Part shown: positions 46,405-57,619 of the stretch, piece by piece
How positions within the stretch are numbered: position 1 is the stretch's first letter
Layout of the letters: each line of letters begins with the position of its first letter
From: Antilocapra americana
Lineage: Eukaryota; Chordata; Mammalia; Artiodactyla; Antilocapridae
Length of the DNA stretch: 64,000 bases
Direction: 5' to 3'
Assembly (NCBI GenBank): GCA_007570785.1
Contig: ML664161.1
Coordinates: forward strand, 3,260,919 to 3,324,918
Made by a program: the position numbers and the translations under genes
Notes under the pieces: generated by a model
Told to the model about the DNA's origin: nothing
The model's database searches: none
Seen by the model: only the letters and a program-made list of their open reading frames with translations

Positions 46405-46612
46405 CCAAGCAGTGGTAAAGAATTCACTTGCCAATACAAGAGACATAAAAGATGCAGGTTTGATTCCTGGATAGGGAAGATTTACCTGAAGTAGGAATTG
46501 GCAACCCACTCCAGTATTCTTGCCTGGAAAATCCCATAGACAGAGGAGTCTGGCAGGCTACATACAGTTGATGGGGTAACAGAGAGTTGGACATGACTGA
46601 GCCTGCATGCAC
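46405..46612 (+). mobile_element. Bov-tA SINE
   Basis: Degraded head (accaagcagtggtaaagaat), clear body (gcaacccactccagtattct) and tail (gttggacatgactgagcctg). Confidence 0.88.
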
Positions 46613-47194
46613 ATAAGACATGACAATGGAAACCGTGTAAAAATCGTAAACATGTTTATTTCCTATAAATAACACGAACAAGCTGGTTTAGCAGGCCATC
46701 TGATCTCTCAGACAATAGTGGAAGATTCTATTAATCATTAATTAGTTCATGTCAATCAAGTTTGACCAAGGTCAGCACCATGTCTCTAGGCCTTTCTTCA
46801 GATAAACTCTAGGTTACCGCAGAGCAACTGATACTAACACCATACCTACAGAGAGGAAAATCAGTGTGTCAAACGTTTTAATATGACAAAGGCAAAAACA
46901 AGATTTATAAAAGGAATACAAGATTCAAAAGATAAAACCATGAGCAGTTTAGAAAGACTAAATTTTGAACATTTAGAAGGGTGGGAAATAATAAGTATCA
47001 TTTAGTAAAAGAATGAGTCTGAGCATTTTACTCTTGATTAGGCTGAGTAATCTCTCCAACCCCCCAAAAAACTCAGTTGTTTACAAATTCTGCATATAAA
47101 CATGATGTATAGAGATGTTACCAGATATATAAACTTGGCTAAACTTTTTATCTTGGACCAGACCTATACCAATTTCTTTATCAGTTCTTTTATA
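46613..47194. other. Single-copy DNA
   Basis: No gene or recognised repeat seen. Confidence 0.5.
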
Positions 47195-47392
47195 AACTTT
47201 ATTTTTAATTGGAGGATAATTGCTTTACAATATTGTGTTGCTTTCTGCCATACATCAACATGAATCATCCCTAGATATACATATGTCCCCTCCATCTTGA
47301 ATATACCATCCATCTCCCACCCCATCCCAAACTCTCTGGGTTGTCACAGAACACAGATTTGAGCTCCCTAATTCGTACAGCAAATCTTAATG
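47195..47392 (-). mobile_element. L1 3' UTR fragment
   Basis: Reverse complement of a ruminant L1 3' end: ttaattggaggataattgct, then catacatcaacatgaatcat and atatgtcccctccatcttga. Confidence 0.87.
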
Positions 47393-47575
47393 ACATCAAG
47401 GAGAAGGAGAGAGAGCATAAGAGGGAGGGACAGAGATTGACTAGGTATCTTTCACATTTTGGGATGCATAAGTTTAGACAGATCTCAAAATATTCAACTA
47501 TAGACCCATTTTAGACATTAACTATACTGATAACAGTTCTGTAAGGTAAATTACATCCTTGTGATAACTGTATCT

Positions 47576-47772
47576 TAGGCTTTCCTGGTGGTTTAGTGGT
47601 AAAGAATCTGCCTGCTAATTCAGGAGACATGGGTTTGATCCCTGGGTCAGGAAGGAGTCCCAGAAAAGGAAATGGTAACCCACTGAGAAATCCCATGGAC
47701 AGAGGAGCCTGGAGGGCTACAGTCCGTGGGGTTGCAAAGAGTCAGATATGATTTAGTGACTAAACAACAACA
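47576..47772 (+). mobile_element. Bov-tA SINE with TSD
   Basis: Head taggctttcctggtggttta, tail gagtcagatatgatttagtg. Flanked by ataactgtatct (47564-47575) and ataactatatct (47773-47784). A short internal deletion removes part of the ccagtattcttgcctgg block. Confidence 0.9.
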
Positions 47773-47862
47773 ATAACTATATCTAAAACAAAAACTAAAA
47801 TAGTATCAAAAACTGTTATAAACTGCTAACTAAATTTGTGAACATTTAATTAAAAAATCATA

Positions 47863-47960
47863 GGGAACATATGTGCACCCATGGCAGATTCATGTCACTG
47901 TATGACAAAACCAATACAATATTGAAAAGTAAAAAAAATAAATAAATAAAGACTGAAAAA
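47863..47960 (+). mobile_element. L1 3' terminal fragment (about 100 bp)
   Basis: gggaacatatgtgcacccat, then gcagattcatgtcactgtat, ending in a TAAA/A-rich tail. Confidence 0.87.
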
Positions 47961-48310
47961 AAAATCTAGAATTGTTACCATATACTGTTTCCCTAGTCAA
48001 CTGCTGTATCATCATTTTATATCCAACACAGGTTATAGGCTTCAGCAATGTAAATACTTTCATTTTGAAACATCTTTCCTGCTTCTTTGTTTAACATAAT
48101 AGAGATATATAAGAAACATATTTTCAATGTTATAATACAAATTGATCACACTGACCAATTTTAGAATTAAAGTCATTTAAAAGTATCCTACAGAGAAGAA
48201 ATTTCTTTGGTTATCTTTATATTTCTTGGTTATCCTTGAAACATTACAATAAACAGCTAACTGGGAAGACTGGCAAGCCTTTAAAATATAAATGCTGTTT
48301 CATTCAACCT
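47961..48310. other. Single-copy DNA
   Basis: No gene or recognised repeat seen. Confidence 0.5.
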
Positions 48311-48395
48311 CATTTTTTTTGGTTTCTTTACAATATTGTGCTGCTTTCTGCATTACATCAACATGAATCATCTGTAAGTATACATATATTTTCAT
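48311..48395 (-). mobile_element. L1 3' UTR fragment (short)
   Basis: T-run followed by tttacaatattgtgctgctt and acatcaacatgaatcatctg, then breaks off near 48395. Confidence 0.8.
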
Positions 48396-48432
48396 GGATT
48401 CTCACCACTATTGAAGGTAAAAGAAGAAGGAT

Positions 48433-49109
48433 TTTTTAAATTAATTTTTTTATTGAAGGATAATTGTTTTACAGAATTTTGTTGTTTTCTGTCAAACCTC
48501 AACGTGAATCAGTCATAGGTATACATATGTCCCCTCCCTTTTGAACTTCCCTCCCATCTCCTGCCCCACCCCACCCTCTAGGTTGATACAGAGCGGCTGT
48601 TTGAGTTTCCTGAGACATACAGCAAATTCCCATTGGCTATATATTTTACACATGGTAATGTGAGTTTCCAAGTTACTTTTCCCATACATCTCACCCTCTC
48701 CTCCCCTCTCCCCATATCCATAAGTCTATTCTCTATTTCTTTTTCTTCATTACTGTGCCATAAATAAATTCTTCAGAAACATTTTTCTAGATTCCACATA
48801 TATGTGTTAGAATATGATATTTATCTTCCTCTTTCTGACTCACTCCAGTCTCTATAACAGGTTCTAGGTTCACCAACCTCATCAGAACTAACTCAAATGC
48901 ATTCCTTGTTATGGCTGAGTAATATTCCACTGTGTACATGTACCACGCTTCTTTATCCATTCATCTGCCAATGGGCATCTGGGTTACTTCCATGTTGTAG
49001 CTATTATAAATAGTGCTGCAATGAGCAATGGGATACATGTATCTTTTTCAATTTTGGTTTCCTCAGGGTATATGACTAGGAGTGGGATTGCTGGGTCACA
49101 TGGTGGTTT
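48433..49109 (-). mobile_element. L1 LINE, 3' part, minus strand
   Basis: Reverse complement of an older L1 3' UTR and the end of ORF2: ttattgaaggataattgttt, then cattcctt...atggctgagtaatattcc, then gggattgctgggtcacatgg. It stops at 49109, where BovB leader sequence begins. Confidence 0.92.
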
Positions 49110-51738
49110 TGGAGCAAACAACTGTAAAGAGATACCCCACGTCCAAGGTCAGGAGCAGCAGCTGCACTTTTCTGGAGCAGCCATGAGGAGATACCCCAAG
49201 TCCAATGTCAGAGAAACCCCTGTAAGATGGTAGTCACTGGAGCAGCTGTGAGGAGATATCTTATGCCCGAGGGCAAAGGAGAAGCCCCAGCAAGATGGTA
49301 GGAGGGGCAAATTCACGTTTAGAATCAAACCCAATTACCACCAGAGACAGTCAGAGGGCTCAAACAAAGCTTGTGTGCACTAGGACCCAGGGAGTCCACA
49401 GAGACTGAGACAAAACTGTGTTTGAGTGTCTCCTGTGGAGGTAAGGGTCAGCAGTGGACTGCTGTAGGGACAAGGGCTCTGGGAGCATCAAACTAGGGAA
49501 TGGCATAAGCCCTCTTTGAGGACATTGCCATTAACCCCACCATAGAGTTACCAGAACTTACACAGGACTGGGAAATAGACTCTTAGAGGCCACAAACAGA
49601 AGCTTGTGTGCACCAGGACCCAAGAGAAAGGAGCAGTAACCCGACAAGAGACTGACCCAGACATGCCTGTGAGTGTCCAGGAGTCTCCAGCAGAGGCATG
49701 GGTCTGTGATGGACTGCTTCAGGGTTGGGAGTACAGAGTATAGGAATACATGCATGGGATCTTTTGAATGAGGTTGCCATTATCTTCATTACCTCCACCA
49801 TAATTTGGTCCCAGGTAAATAGCAGAGAGGGAACATAGCTCCATCCATCAACAGAAAATTGGATAAAAGACTTACTGAGCATGGTCCCACCCAACAGAAC
49901 AAGACTCAGTTTCCCCCTCAGTCAGTCTCTCCCATAAGGAAGCTTCCATAAGGTTCTTATCCTTCTTCATCAGAGGGCAGACAGACTGAAAATGATAGTT
50001 ACAGAAAACTAACCAATCTAATCACATGGACGACACCCTTGTCTAACTCAATGGAACTATGAGCTATGCTGTGTAGGGCCACCCAAGACAGATGGGTCAT
50101 GGTGATGAATTCTGACAAAATGTGTCCACTAGAGAAGGGGATGGCAAACCACTTCAGTATGCTTGCCTGGAGAACCCTATGAACAGTATGAAAAGACAAA
50201 AAGATAGGACAAGGAAAGATAAACTACCCAGGTTGGTAGGTGCCCAATATGCTACTAGAGATCAGTGAAGAAATAACTTCAGAAACAATGAAGATATGGA
50301 GCCAAAACAAAAACAATACCCAGTTGTGGATGTGACTGGTGATGGAAACAAGGTCTGATTCTATAATGAGCAATATTGCATAGGAACTTAGAATGTTAGG
50401 CCCATGAATCAAGGCAAATTGGAACTGGTCAAACAGGAAATGGCAAGAATGAATGCTGACATTCTAGGAATCAGTGAAATAAAATAGACTGGAATGGGTG
50501 AATTTAACTCAGATGACCATTATATCTACTACCGTGGGCAGGAATCCCTTAGAAGAAATGGAGTAGCCATCATAGTCAACAAAAGAGTCCAAAATGCAGT
50601 ACTTAGATGCAATCTTAAAAATGACAGAATCACCTCTATTTATCTCCAAGGCAAACCATTCATTATCATGGTAATCCAAGTCTATGCACTGACCAGTAAC
50701 GCTGAAGAAGCTGTAGTTGAATGATTCTATGAAGACATACAAGACCTTCTAGAACGAACACCCAAAAAACATGCCCTTTCGTTAGAGAGGACTGGGATGC
50801 AAAAGTAGGAAGTCAAGAAACACCTGGAGTAACAGGCAGAATGAAGCAGGGCAAAGGCTAATAGAGTTTTGCCAAGAGAATGAACTGATCATAGAAAATA
50901 CTCTCTTTCAACAACACAAGAGATGACTCTACACATGGACATCATCAGATGGTCAACACCAAAATGAGATTGATTATATTCTTTGCATCCAAAGGTGGAG
51001 AAGCTCTGTAAAGTCAGCAAAAATAAGACCAGGAGCTAATTATGGCTCAGATAATGAACTCCTTATTGACAAATGCCGATGTAAATTGAAAAAAGTAGAG
51101 AAAACTATTACAGCATTCAGGTATGACCTAAATAAAGTCCCTTGCAATTATATGGTAGAGGTGAGAAATAGATTTAAGGGACTAGATCTGATTGACAGAA
51201 TGCCTGATGAGCTATGGATGGAGGTTCATGACACATGAGTTATGACAAACCTAGACGTTGTATTAAAAAGCAGAGACATAATTTTGCTGACCAAGATCCA
51301 TATAATTAAAGTGATGGTTTTTCCAGTAATCATGTATGGATGCAAGAGCTGGACTGTAAAGAAAGCTGAGTGCCAAATTGATGCTTTTGAAGTGGGTGCT
51401 GGAGAAGACTCTTGGGAGACCTTTCAACCACTAAGAGATCAAACCAGCCAATCCTAAAGGAAATCAATCCTGAATGTTAATTGGAAGGACTGATCCTGAA
51501 GCTGAGGCTCCAGTACTCTGGCCACCTGTTGCAAAGAGTCGACTAATTGGAAAAGACCCTGATGCTGGGAAAGACTGAAGGCAGGAGGAGAAGGGGCTGA
51601 CAGAGAATGAGATGGTTGGATGGCATCACTGACCCAAAGGACATGAGCTTTAGGAAATTTCAGAAGTTAGTGAAGGGAATCCTGGCATGCTGCAGTCCAT
51701 GGGGTCGCAAGGAGTTGAACACAACTGAGCAAGTGAAT
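49110..51738 (+). mobile_element. BovB LINE with long leader and deleted RT
   Basis: Begins with a long BovB leader (gagataccccacgtccaagg ... catcagagggcagacagact) of about 0.9 kb, longer than in the copy at 27727. The endonuclease region follows and then the linker up to ggaggttcatgac. At about 51235 it jumps to gttatgacaaacctagacg, which normally lies over 1 kb downstream, past the RT. Both sides share an atgac microhomology. The 3' end is intact (gttgaacacaactgagcaag). This copy cannot encode RT. Confidence 0.92.
50494..50724 (+). pseudogene. BovB endonuclease fragment
   Basis: 76 codons of the BovB endonuclease (NSDDHYIYYRGQESLRRNG, then VNKRVQNAVLRCNLKN). It is cut off by a TGA at 50722-50724, where other copies read on. 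Part of the element at 49110-51738. Confidence 0.88.
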
Positions 51739-52019
51739 GCTATACAACATATGCATAATTGCATATATAATATATATGTAAATCAGTGTGGATCATAGGA
51801 GAATTATAAACCGAACAAACAAACAAACAAAGGCAAGTTGTGAAAACTGTCACTACTTCACTACCAGCTTGAGTGTGTCTTATGTTCCAAGATAGATTTT
51901 GTTAAGTTAAATTAAAGTGTGCAAGCCCTAAGAAAGGCCTTTCTTCCTTCTGAGTATATTGTTGTTACCAGCTTGCTAGCAGAATGCAAACATTCTGTGC
52001 TCTCAAGGAATAAAAGCTG
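51739..52019. other. Single-copy DNA
   Basis: Contains TATA-rich sequence near 51760-51780 and a short AAAC repeat near 51812-51830. No gene seen. Confidence 0.5.
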
Positions 52020-52560
52020 ACTGGGATCTTGCAAGAGGAGGAAAGTCTCTATCCATTTCTTCTTTCTTTTGTATGAAAGGGTAGGGTTGGGAGGGAGCAA
52101 GGAAAAGAGAGAGAACAGTGAGAGTGTGGAAGAGAGAGAGAAGATAGGGTGTGAGAGTGAAAACAAGAGTTCAAGAGAAGATTTAAGGGCAAAAGACAGT
52201 GAAAGTGAAAGTCTGAGGAGTGAGAAATACTGAATGAGAGGGAATCAGAGAGGTATGAGAAAGAGAACAATTAAGAAGATGCTATTTTAAAAATAGGAGA
52301 GGATGTGGAAGAGAATGAGAGAGAGGGATATAAACAAGAAGCAGAAAGTGTGCATGACCAAAGAGAAGAGTTAAGGATGTAGGAGTGAGTGAGAGTACCA
52401 GGAAGAGGGAGTGTGTATGAGAGAGAGATTGAGAGGTTGTGAGAGCATGGGAGCAAGTGGGCAAGAGGGAAGAAGAGGTGGAGAGAAGAATCAAGAGTGG
52501 ACATGTGTGAGAGAGAAAAAAAAAGTGTGAGGGAAGTGGCAAAAGAGAGAACATGCTAGA
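52020..52560. repeat. Long purine-rich (GA-rich) tract
   Basis: Roughly half a kilobase almost wholly of A and G on the plus strand, made of irregular gagaga, gagagtg and ggaagag units with very few pyrimidines. The apparent minus-strand open frames of 70-90 codons (serine/leucine-rich) are by-products of the bias. Confidence 0.9.
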
Positions 52561-52680
52561 CAGTGTGAGAGACAGGAGAAATCTATATTCTAATGGAGAA
52601 CAAAGAATTTAAGTCTACTTGGATTTTTTTTTTACAGCAATAGAAACCTAATGAACTATTATCACACCTAGCAGCAAACG

Positions 52681-52683
<3 letters not shown>

Positions 52684-52731
<48 letters not shown>

Positions 52732-52741
52732 NNNNNNNNNN

Positions 52742-52788
<47 letters not shown>
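52684..52788. repeat. (TG)n microsatellite with assembly gap
   Basis: TG repeat of at least 47 units broken by ten N at 52732-52741. The true length is unknown because the assembly was joined inside the repeat. Confidence 0.97.
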
Positions 52789-52789
<1 letters not shown>

Positions 52790-52906
52790 TGGGGGATCCT
52801 TTAGAGGATCAAGGTAAGGGTTAGTACAAAACATTACTTTCTGGATGGAAGAGAAAGACTAAGTGCTCACTTGTCTCCAAGAAGCCCCCAAACATTTATC
52901 TTCACA

Positions 52907-53075
52907 GTAGTCCCTTGGCATCTATGGGAGATTGATTTCAGGACCCCAGTGGATATCAGAATCCTTGGATGCTCAAGTCCTTCATGTAAAATGGCATAGG
53001 ATATTCAGCTCTTGATATCTATGGGTTCCGCATCCGACAGCAAGGGCTGATTTTATCAGTCTTCTTCCTGGATAA
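52907..53075 (+). mobile_element. Tigger-type (MER2-like) DNA transposon relic
   Basis: cttggcatctatgggagatt, then aggaccccagtggatatcag and ggatgctcaagtccttcatg, then gatatctatgggttccgcat. These are the paired end sequences of a MER2-like non-autonomous element with its middle missing. Old and inert; the subfamily is from memory. Confidence 0.65.
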
Positions 53076-54747
53076 CTCATTGAATACCAAAATTTAAAGA
53101 GAAATAAACTCTTGTCTATATAAATACAGTTTCAAATGTTACACATGGGTGTTTCCACCAAATTTTTTCTTTTATTTATTTCTCTTTTGTTTTGACTTCC
53201 TTGATAGCAGGTGATCATAATTAAGAAAGGCACAACTCATTATGTCTGAAAATGAATCAATTTCTTGCCACAGAAACTGTCTAGAAGTAGCATAGGATCA
53301 AAATCAAGTTGTTGAGGGTCAAACCATACAAAAATGATAATAAAATCCCTTACATACTAATGGCACAAAAATATCTAATTTCTTATTCTGTTTGTCATGC
53401 CTCACCCACATTTTTCATTTAATTTTGTGTGTACTATCTGAACAATAGTAAATATGAATCCATATAATAGTTGATCATTGAAATAGCCAACAATGCAGTT
53501 ACACTATATTTGATGATTTCCAGCTTTATATTTTTTATTTGCTTTGAAATTGCTAAAACATTTTAAAATTTAATTTTATTGCCTTGCATTGGTGGGATAT
53601 TGAATGTTTTTCATTCCAGGAAGATATATTTAAACTTTTAAGAATAAGCAATGAAAAAATATAAATGTTAAAACTGCCAGAGAATGATTCTAAAATTAGG
53701 GAAAGATAATACAGGAAGTGGATTTTATATTAGAAACAACATTGTGACTAACTTGTGATCATGACTAAGATATAAAACAGAGTTTGTAGTATGGATATAA
53801 ATGATGTTTGTGAAAAGGAAATTAGTTTTATTTCTTTAAATTTCATACTATGCTAGATTGTGGCCAAACTCAAGAATTTTGGCTGGTGAAATTTTTTATC
53901 TTTTCTATTTTGTTTCCTTTCCTTTTTCTATTTCTTTATTAGAATAAAGTGTAATTATTATGAAGCAAAAAATAAATAAACACTGTGCTCTAAAGCAGGT
54001 AAGGAACTATTTTGACTTAGAGTGTAAATAGAGGAAAATGTCTTCTTTTTCTGATTACCAATGCTTTTCTCTTTATATTGAAAATGCTAATACTTTACAC
54101 TCAATATAACATATGATGTTTCTAAGAAGGGTATTTTAAATCTTCATTGACATGACTATCAATGGCATATTCTTAATGTTTCCTTTCACTGACCATCTTC
54201 ATACTTAGAGGGACAGAAAGGAATCAGACTTTGTGAATTTTCCAAGTAAGGGGCTCCCTTCCGTTCAGGATGGGTTTCCTACACATGCATAAAGAAGGTT
54301 TATTAGGGAGTGCAACTGAGAACAGCCTCTGTGATGTAATAAGGAAAACAGAATTGTGCAGAGAGAGAGAGTAAACTGGGATACAGCTGTGAAATTCAGG
54401 TGCTGGTATGACCTCTGAGACATGACCTGAAATGAGCCATAGGGGCCTGGCCTTTTACATCAATATCAACAGATGCAGGCTGCTCCCAGCAAAAGGGTAT
54501 CCATAAGTGTCCTTCAGTCAGGACAATTCCTGGACTGTGAGCTTTCAACAGCCAATATGATTTAAGGATAAGTTCATTTTTTATAGTGTATACTTTACTT
54601 AAGCATTTTCTTAGTCTGATCCTGGCATAGGTGTGGGGGATAAGTCAGACAGAATGATGTTTATTCTCAAGGGGAGATACCATCAAAAGGGATGATAAGC
54701 CTCTGAGCAAGGAAGTGCAATAGAAAAAATAGATCTAAATCAGCAAT
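53076..54747. other. Single-copy DNA, no gene recognised
   Basis: AT-rich, no open frame of note. The less AT-rich part around 54200-54560 could be an old LTR-like repeat, but I could not match it. Confidence 0.4.
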
Positions 54748-54962
54748 TTCAACCAGAGGTAATTTTGCACTGGGGATGATTAGCAACATCTGGAGACCCT
54801 TTTCATTGTCAGAACTCGGTGGGATGCTGCTGGCATGCTAGAGAGTGGGAAGCCAGGGATGTTTAATGCATCTCTGGTCTTACAATGCACAGGACAGTCC
54901 TCTCAAACAAGCTTCATCCAGTCCAAAATGTGAATAGTGCCAAGATTGAGTAGCTCTGACTT
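54748..54962 (+). mobile_element. hAT-Charlie (MER20-like) relic
   Basis: caaccagaggtaattttgca, then agcaacatctggagaccctt, gatgctgctggcatgctaga, and tacaatgcacaggacagtcc, ending in ccaagattgagtagctctg. This matches a MER20-like, about 220-bp non-autonomous hAT element. Diverged. Confidence 0.7.
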
Positions 54963-55550
54963 AAATGCTTTGATAGCAACGTATGTTGAATTCAGTGGGA
55001 CAAGGTAATAGACATAGCAAGCTTAAGTAATATTTTTAGGAAGTAACTAATGGAAGAGGTGATAGAAAGGTATTTGTCATGTAACGAATGTGAGGGATAG
55101 AATTCCATGAATCTATTCTATAAAGACAAAGTTGCATGAAATAGAAAATATGTTAGTATGTGGTGAACAAGTAGTTCAAGACAACGATGGAGACACAGTC
55201 AGGGTGAAATAAAAGAATTTAAGTATCATTACTAAGTGTTAAGTAAAGTCATTGGTTGGTTTAAAGCAAACTGGTGTGTGTCTTTTAGCCTATCCATACC
55301 ACCCATTCAGCAGGTCCATTCCTTTGCATTTCTTGTCAATTCACTGAACTCATTCACCCTCTACTTCATTTCTAGATAGGCATTTGATATCTGTGCTCCT
55401 CAAGTAGGCACTGGCATAATCTTTCTTTCAGATCTCCTCAGACCTGCCATTGATAGAAGAAAAAAGAAAATAATTGATAGGTCTGAGAAATCAAATGTAA
55501 GAGAACTTAACCAGATATTTATAGGATGGTGTTATAATTACCTTATGCTA
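54963..55550. other. Single-copy DNA
   Basis: No gene or recognised repeat seen. Confidence 0.5.
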
Positions 55551-55560
55551 ATCCTTGATA

Positions 55561-55676
55561 AACATGAGTTTGGGTGGACTCTGGGAGTTGATGATGGACA
55601 GGGAGGCCTGGTATGCTGTCTGTGGTTCATGGGGTCATAAAGAGTCAGACATGACTGAGCAACTGAACTGAACTGA
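55561..55676 (+). mobile_element. 116-bp BovB tail insertion with TSD
   Basis: Only the BovB 3' end: gttgatgatggacagggagg, then gggtcataaagagtcagaca and the gaactgaactga tail. Flanked by atccttgata (55551-55560) and attcttgata (55677-55686). It is a complete, extremely truncated insertion. Confidence 0.85.
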
Positions 55677-55839
55677 ATTCTTGATATACTACATTGAATC
55701 AAAGACATCATTCATTTTTGAAGCTTTGTATGGAGAAAGACAAACAGGCAAAGAGAAAAATAGGTGAGGGTGATTAAGAGGCATAAATTTCTAGGTGCAA
55801 AAGCAATGAGTCATGGATATGAAATGGACACCGTGGGAA

Positions 55840-56000
55840 ACAGTCGATAATTATGCAATAACTTTGTATGGTGACAAATGGTAACTGGACTTATCAAGGT
55901 GATCATTTGGAAACATAGAAATATTAAATCTGTATGCTGCATAATAGAAACTAACATGATACTGTAGGTCAATTATAGTTCAAAAATAAACACCTCATAG
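55840..56000 (+). mobile_element. Old L1 3' UTR fragment
   Basis: aactttgtatggtgacaaat, then actggacttatcaaggtgat, catgatactgtaggtcaatt and atagttcaaaaataaa: the 3' terminus of an old L1 family. Confidence 0.7.
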
Positions 56001-56117
56001 GAAAATGGATTTGTGGTCACTATAGGTAGTGTGTTAGAGAAGAGAAATTGGATGAAGTTCATCAAGAGTATAGAATTCCAGCTGTAAGATAAATAAGTAG
56101 TAGGGATGTAGTGGCAG

Positions 56118-56336
56118 TATGTGCTTAGCTTTTCAGTCATGTCCGACTCTTTGCAACCCCAAGGACTATTAGTCTACCAGGCTCCTCTGTCCATGAGATT
56201 CTCCAGGCAAGAATACTGGAGTGGGTTTCCATACCTTACTCCAGGGGATCTTCCTGAGCCAGGGATCGAATCCATGTCTCCAGTGGCTCCTGAATTGCAG
56301 GTGGATTCTTTACTGCTGAGCCACCAGGGAAATCCA
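56118..56336 (-). mobile_element. Bov-tA SINE
   Basis: Reversed full-length copy. cagtcatgtccgactctttg at the left, gatcgaatccatgtctccag in the B-box region, gctgagccaccagggaaatc at the right. Confidence 0.92.
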
Positions 56337-56831
56337 TGGATATAATATACAATGTGAGAAATATGATGAACACTCCTGTCATGTATGAAAGTTGTTAAGA
56401 GAGTAAATACTGAGTTCTCATCACAAGAAAAACAAAATTGACATGGGACACATCATTTTGACAAATTAAAGTTTCTGTCCCCATCCCAGTTATGTTTTTA
56501 TTCCCTTTATTATTTGAAGTTGCATATGATTCTTTGTGGAAGAAGGGGATCCATTTCAATAAATTAGTGAGATGGAGTGTTACTATTTTAAATTAACTGT
56601 CATTGCCCCTCTGAAGGATAATGTGTTGCTTCATTATTAACAGCAAAATTTCTTGAAATAGTATTGTTCTTTGGGATAGAGGTCAACTTCAGATTTCTCT
56701 TCAGGAAATTGAAGACAGGTCTGGATCTAATGCAGCCCTGAAATTCATTCCATTGATTTGCATGACAAAATTTTTAAAATTTTTACCTTCTGATAATAAT
56801 ATATATCATCCTCTTAAAAATTGACATACCC
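56337..56831. other. Single-copy DNA
   Basis: No gene or recognised repeat seen. Confidence 0.5.
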
Positions 56832-56851
56832 TGTGTGTGTGTGTGTGTGTG
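56832..56851. repeat. (TG)n microsatellite
   Basis: Ten TG units at the tail side of the adjacent reversed SINE. Confidence 0.93.
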
Positions 56852-57080
56852 CATGCACGAGTTTGCACAGTTGTTCAGTTTTGTCCTACACTTTGCGACT
56901 CCATGAACTATAGCCTGCTAGGCTTCTCTGTCCATGAAATTTTTCAGGCAAGAATACTGGAGCAGGTTGCCATTTCCTATTCCATGGGATCTTCCTGATC
57001 CAAGGATCAAATCTGTGTCTCTTATACCTCCAGCATTGGCTGGTGGATTTTTTTTACCACTGTGCTACCAAGGAAGCCCT
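56852..57080 (-). mobile_element. Bov-tA SINE
   Basis: Reversed copy: tttgcgactccatgaactat, then gcaagaatactggagcaggt, ending ccaaggaagccc. Confidence 0.9.
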
Positions 57081-57094
57081 TCCATACTGTGGGC

Positions 57095-57295
57095 CACTAT
57101 TAAAACTTCATAGAACTTGAGTAAATAAGGTCCTAGCGTATATTACAGGGAACTATATTCAATATATTGTGATAAACCATAAGGAAAAAGAATATGAAAA
57201 AGAAAGTATAGATGTATAACTGAATCACTTTGCTGTACAGTAGAAATTACCATTTTGAAAGTCCACCAAACTTTAAATAAATTAATAAAAAATTC
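57095..57295 (+). mobile_element. L1 3' UTR terminus
   Basis: agggaactatattcaatata, then gataaaccataaggaaaaag, gtataactgaatcactttgc and tgtacagtagaaatta, ending in an A-rich tail. Confidence 0.85.
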
Positions 57296-57328
57296 TATAG
57301 ATCATAATGTGCCTTAACTTTTAGAGAT

Positions 57329-57610
57329 CCTGATGCTGTTGCTGCTGCTAAATCGCTTCAGTCGTATCCGACTCTGTGCAACCCCATAGATGGCAGCCCA
57401 ACAGGCTCCCCCATCCCTGGGATTCTCCAGGCAAGAACGCTGGAGCAGATTGCCATTTCCTTCTCCAATGCATGAAAGTGAAAAATGAAAGTGAAGTCGC
57501 TCAGCCCTGTGCAGCTCTTAGCGACCCCATGGACTGTAGCCTACCAGGCTCCTCTGTCCATGGGATTTTCCAGGAAAGAGTATTGGAGTGAGGTGCCATT
57601 GCCTTCTCCA
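57329..57610 (-). mobile_element. Bov-A2 SINE with TSD
   Basis: Complete reversed dimer: gctgttgctgctgctaaatc (AGC tail complement), the first monomer, the gcatgaaagtgaaaaatgaa linker, and the second monomer to tgccattgccttctcc. The 9-mer tttagagat flanks it at 57320-57328 and 57611-57619. Confidence 0.94.
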
Positions 57611-57619
57611 TTTAGAGAT

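Noticed and set aside
52271..52554. Serine/leucine-rich open frames on the minus strand
   Set aside because: They arise because a purine-only strand gives a pyrimidine-only complement, which lacks stop codons.
52583..52834. His-Thr repeat protein
   Set aside because: It is the translation of the (TG)n array and crosses an N gap.
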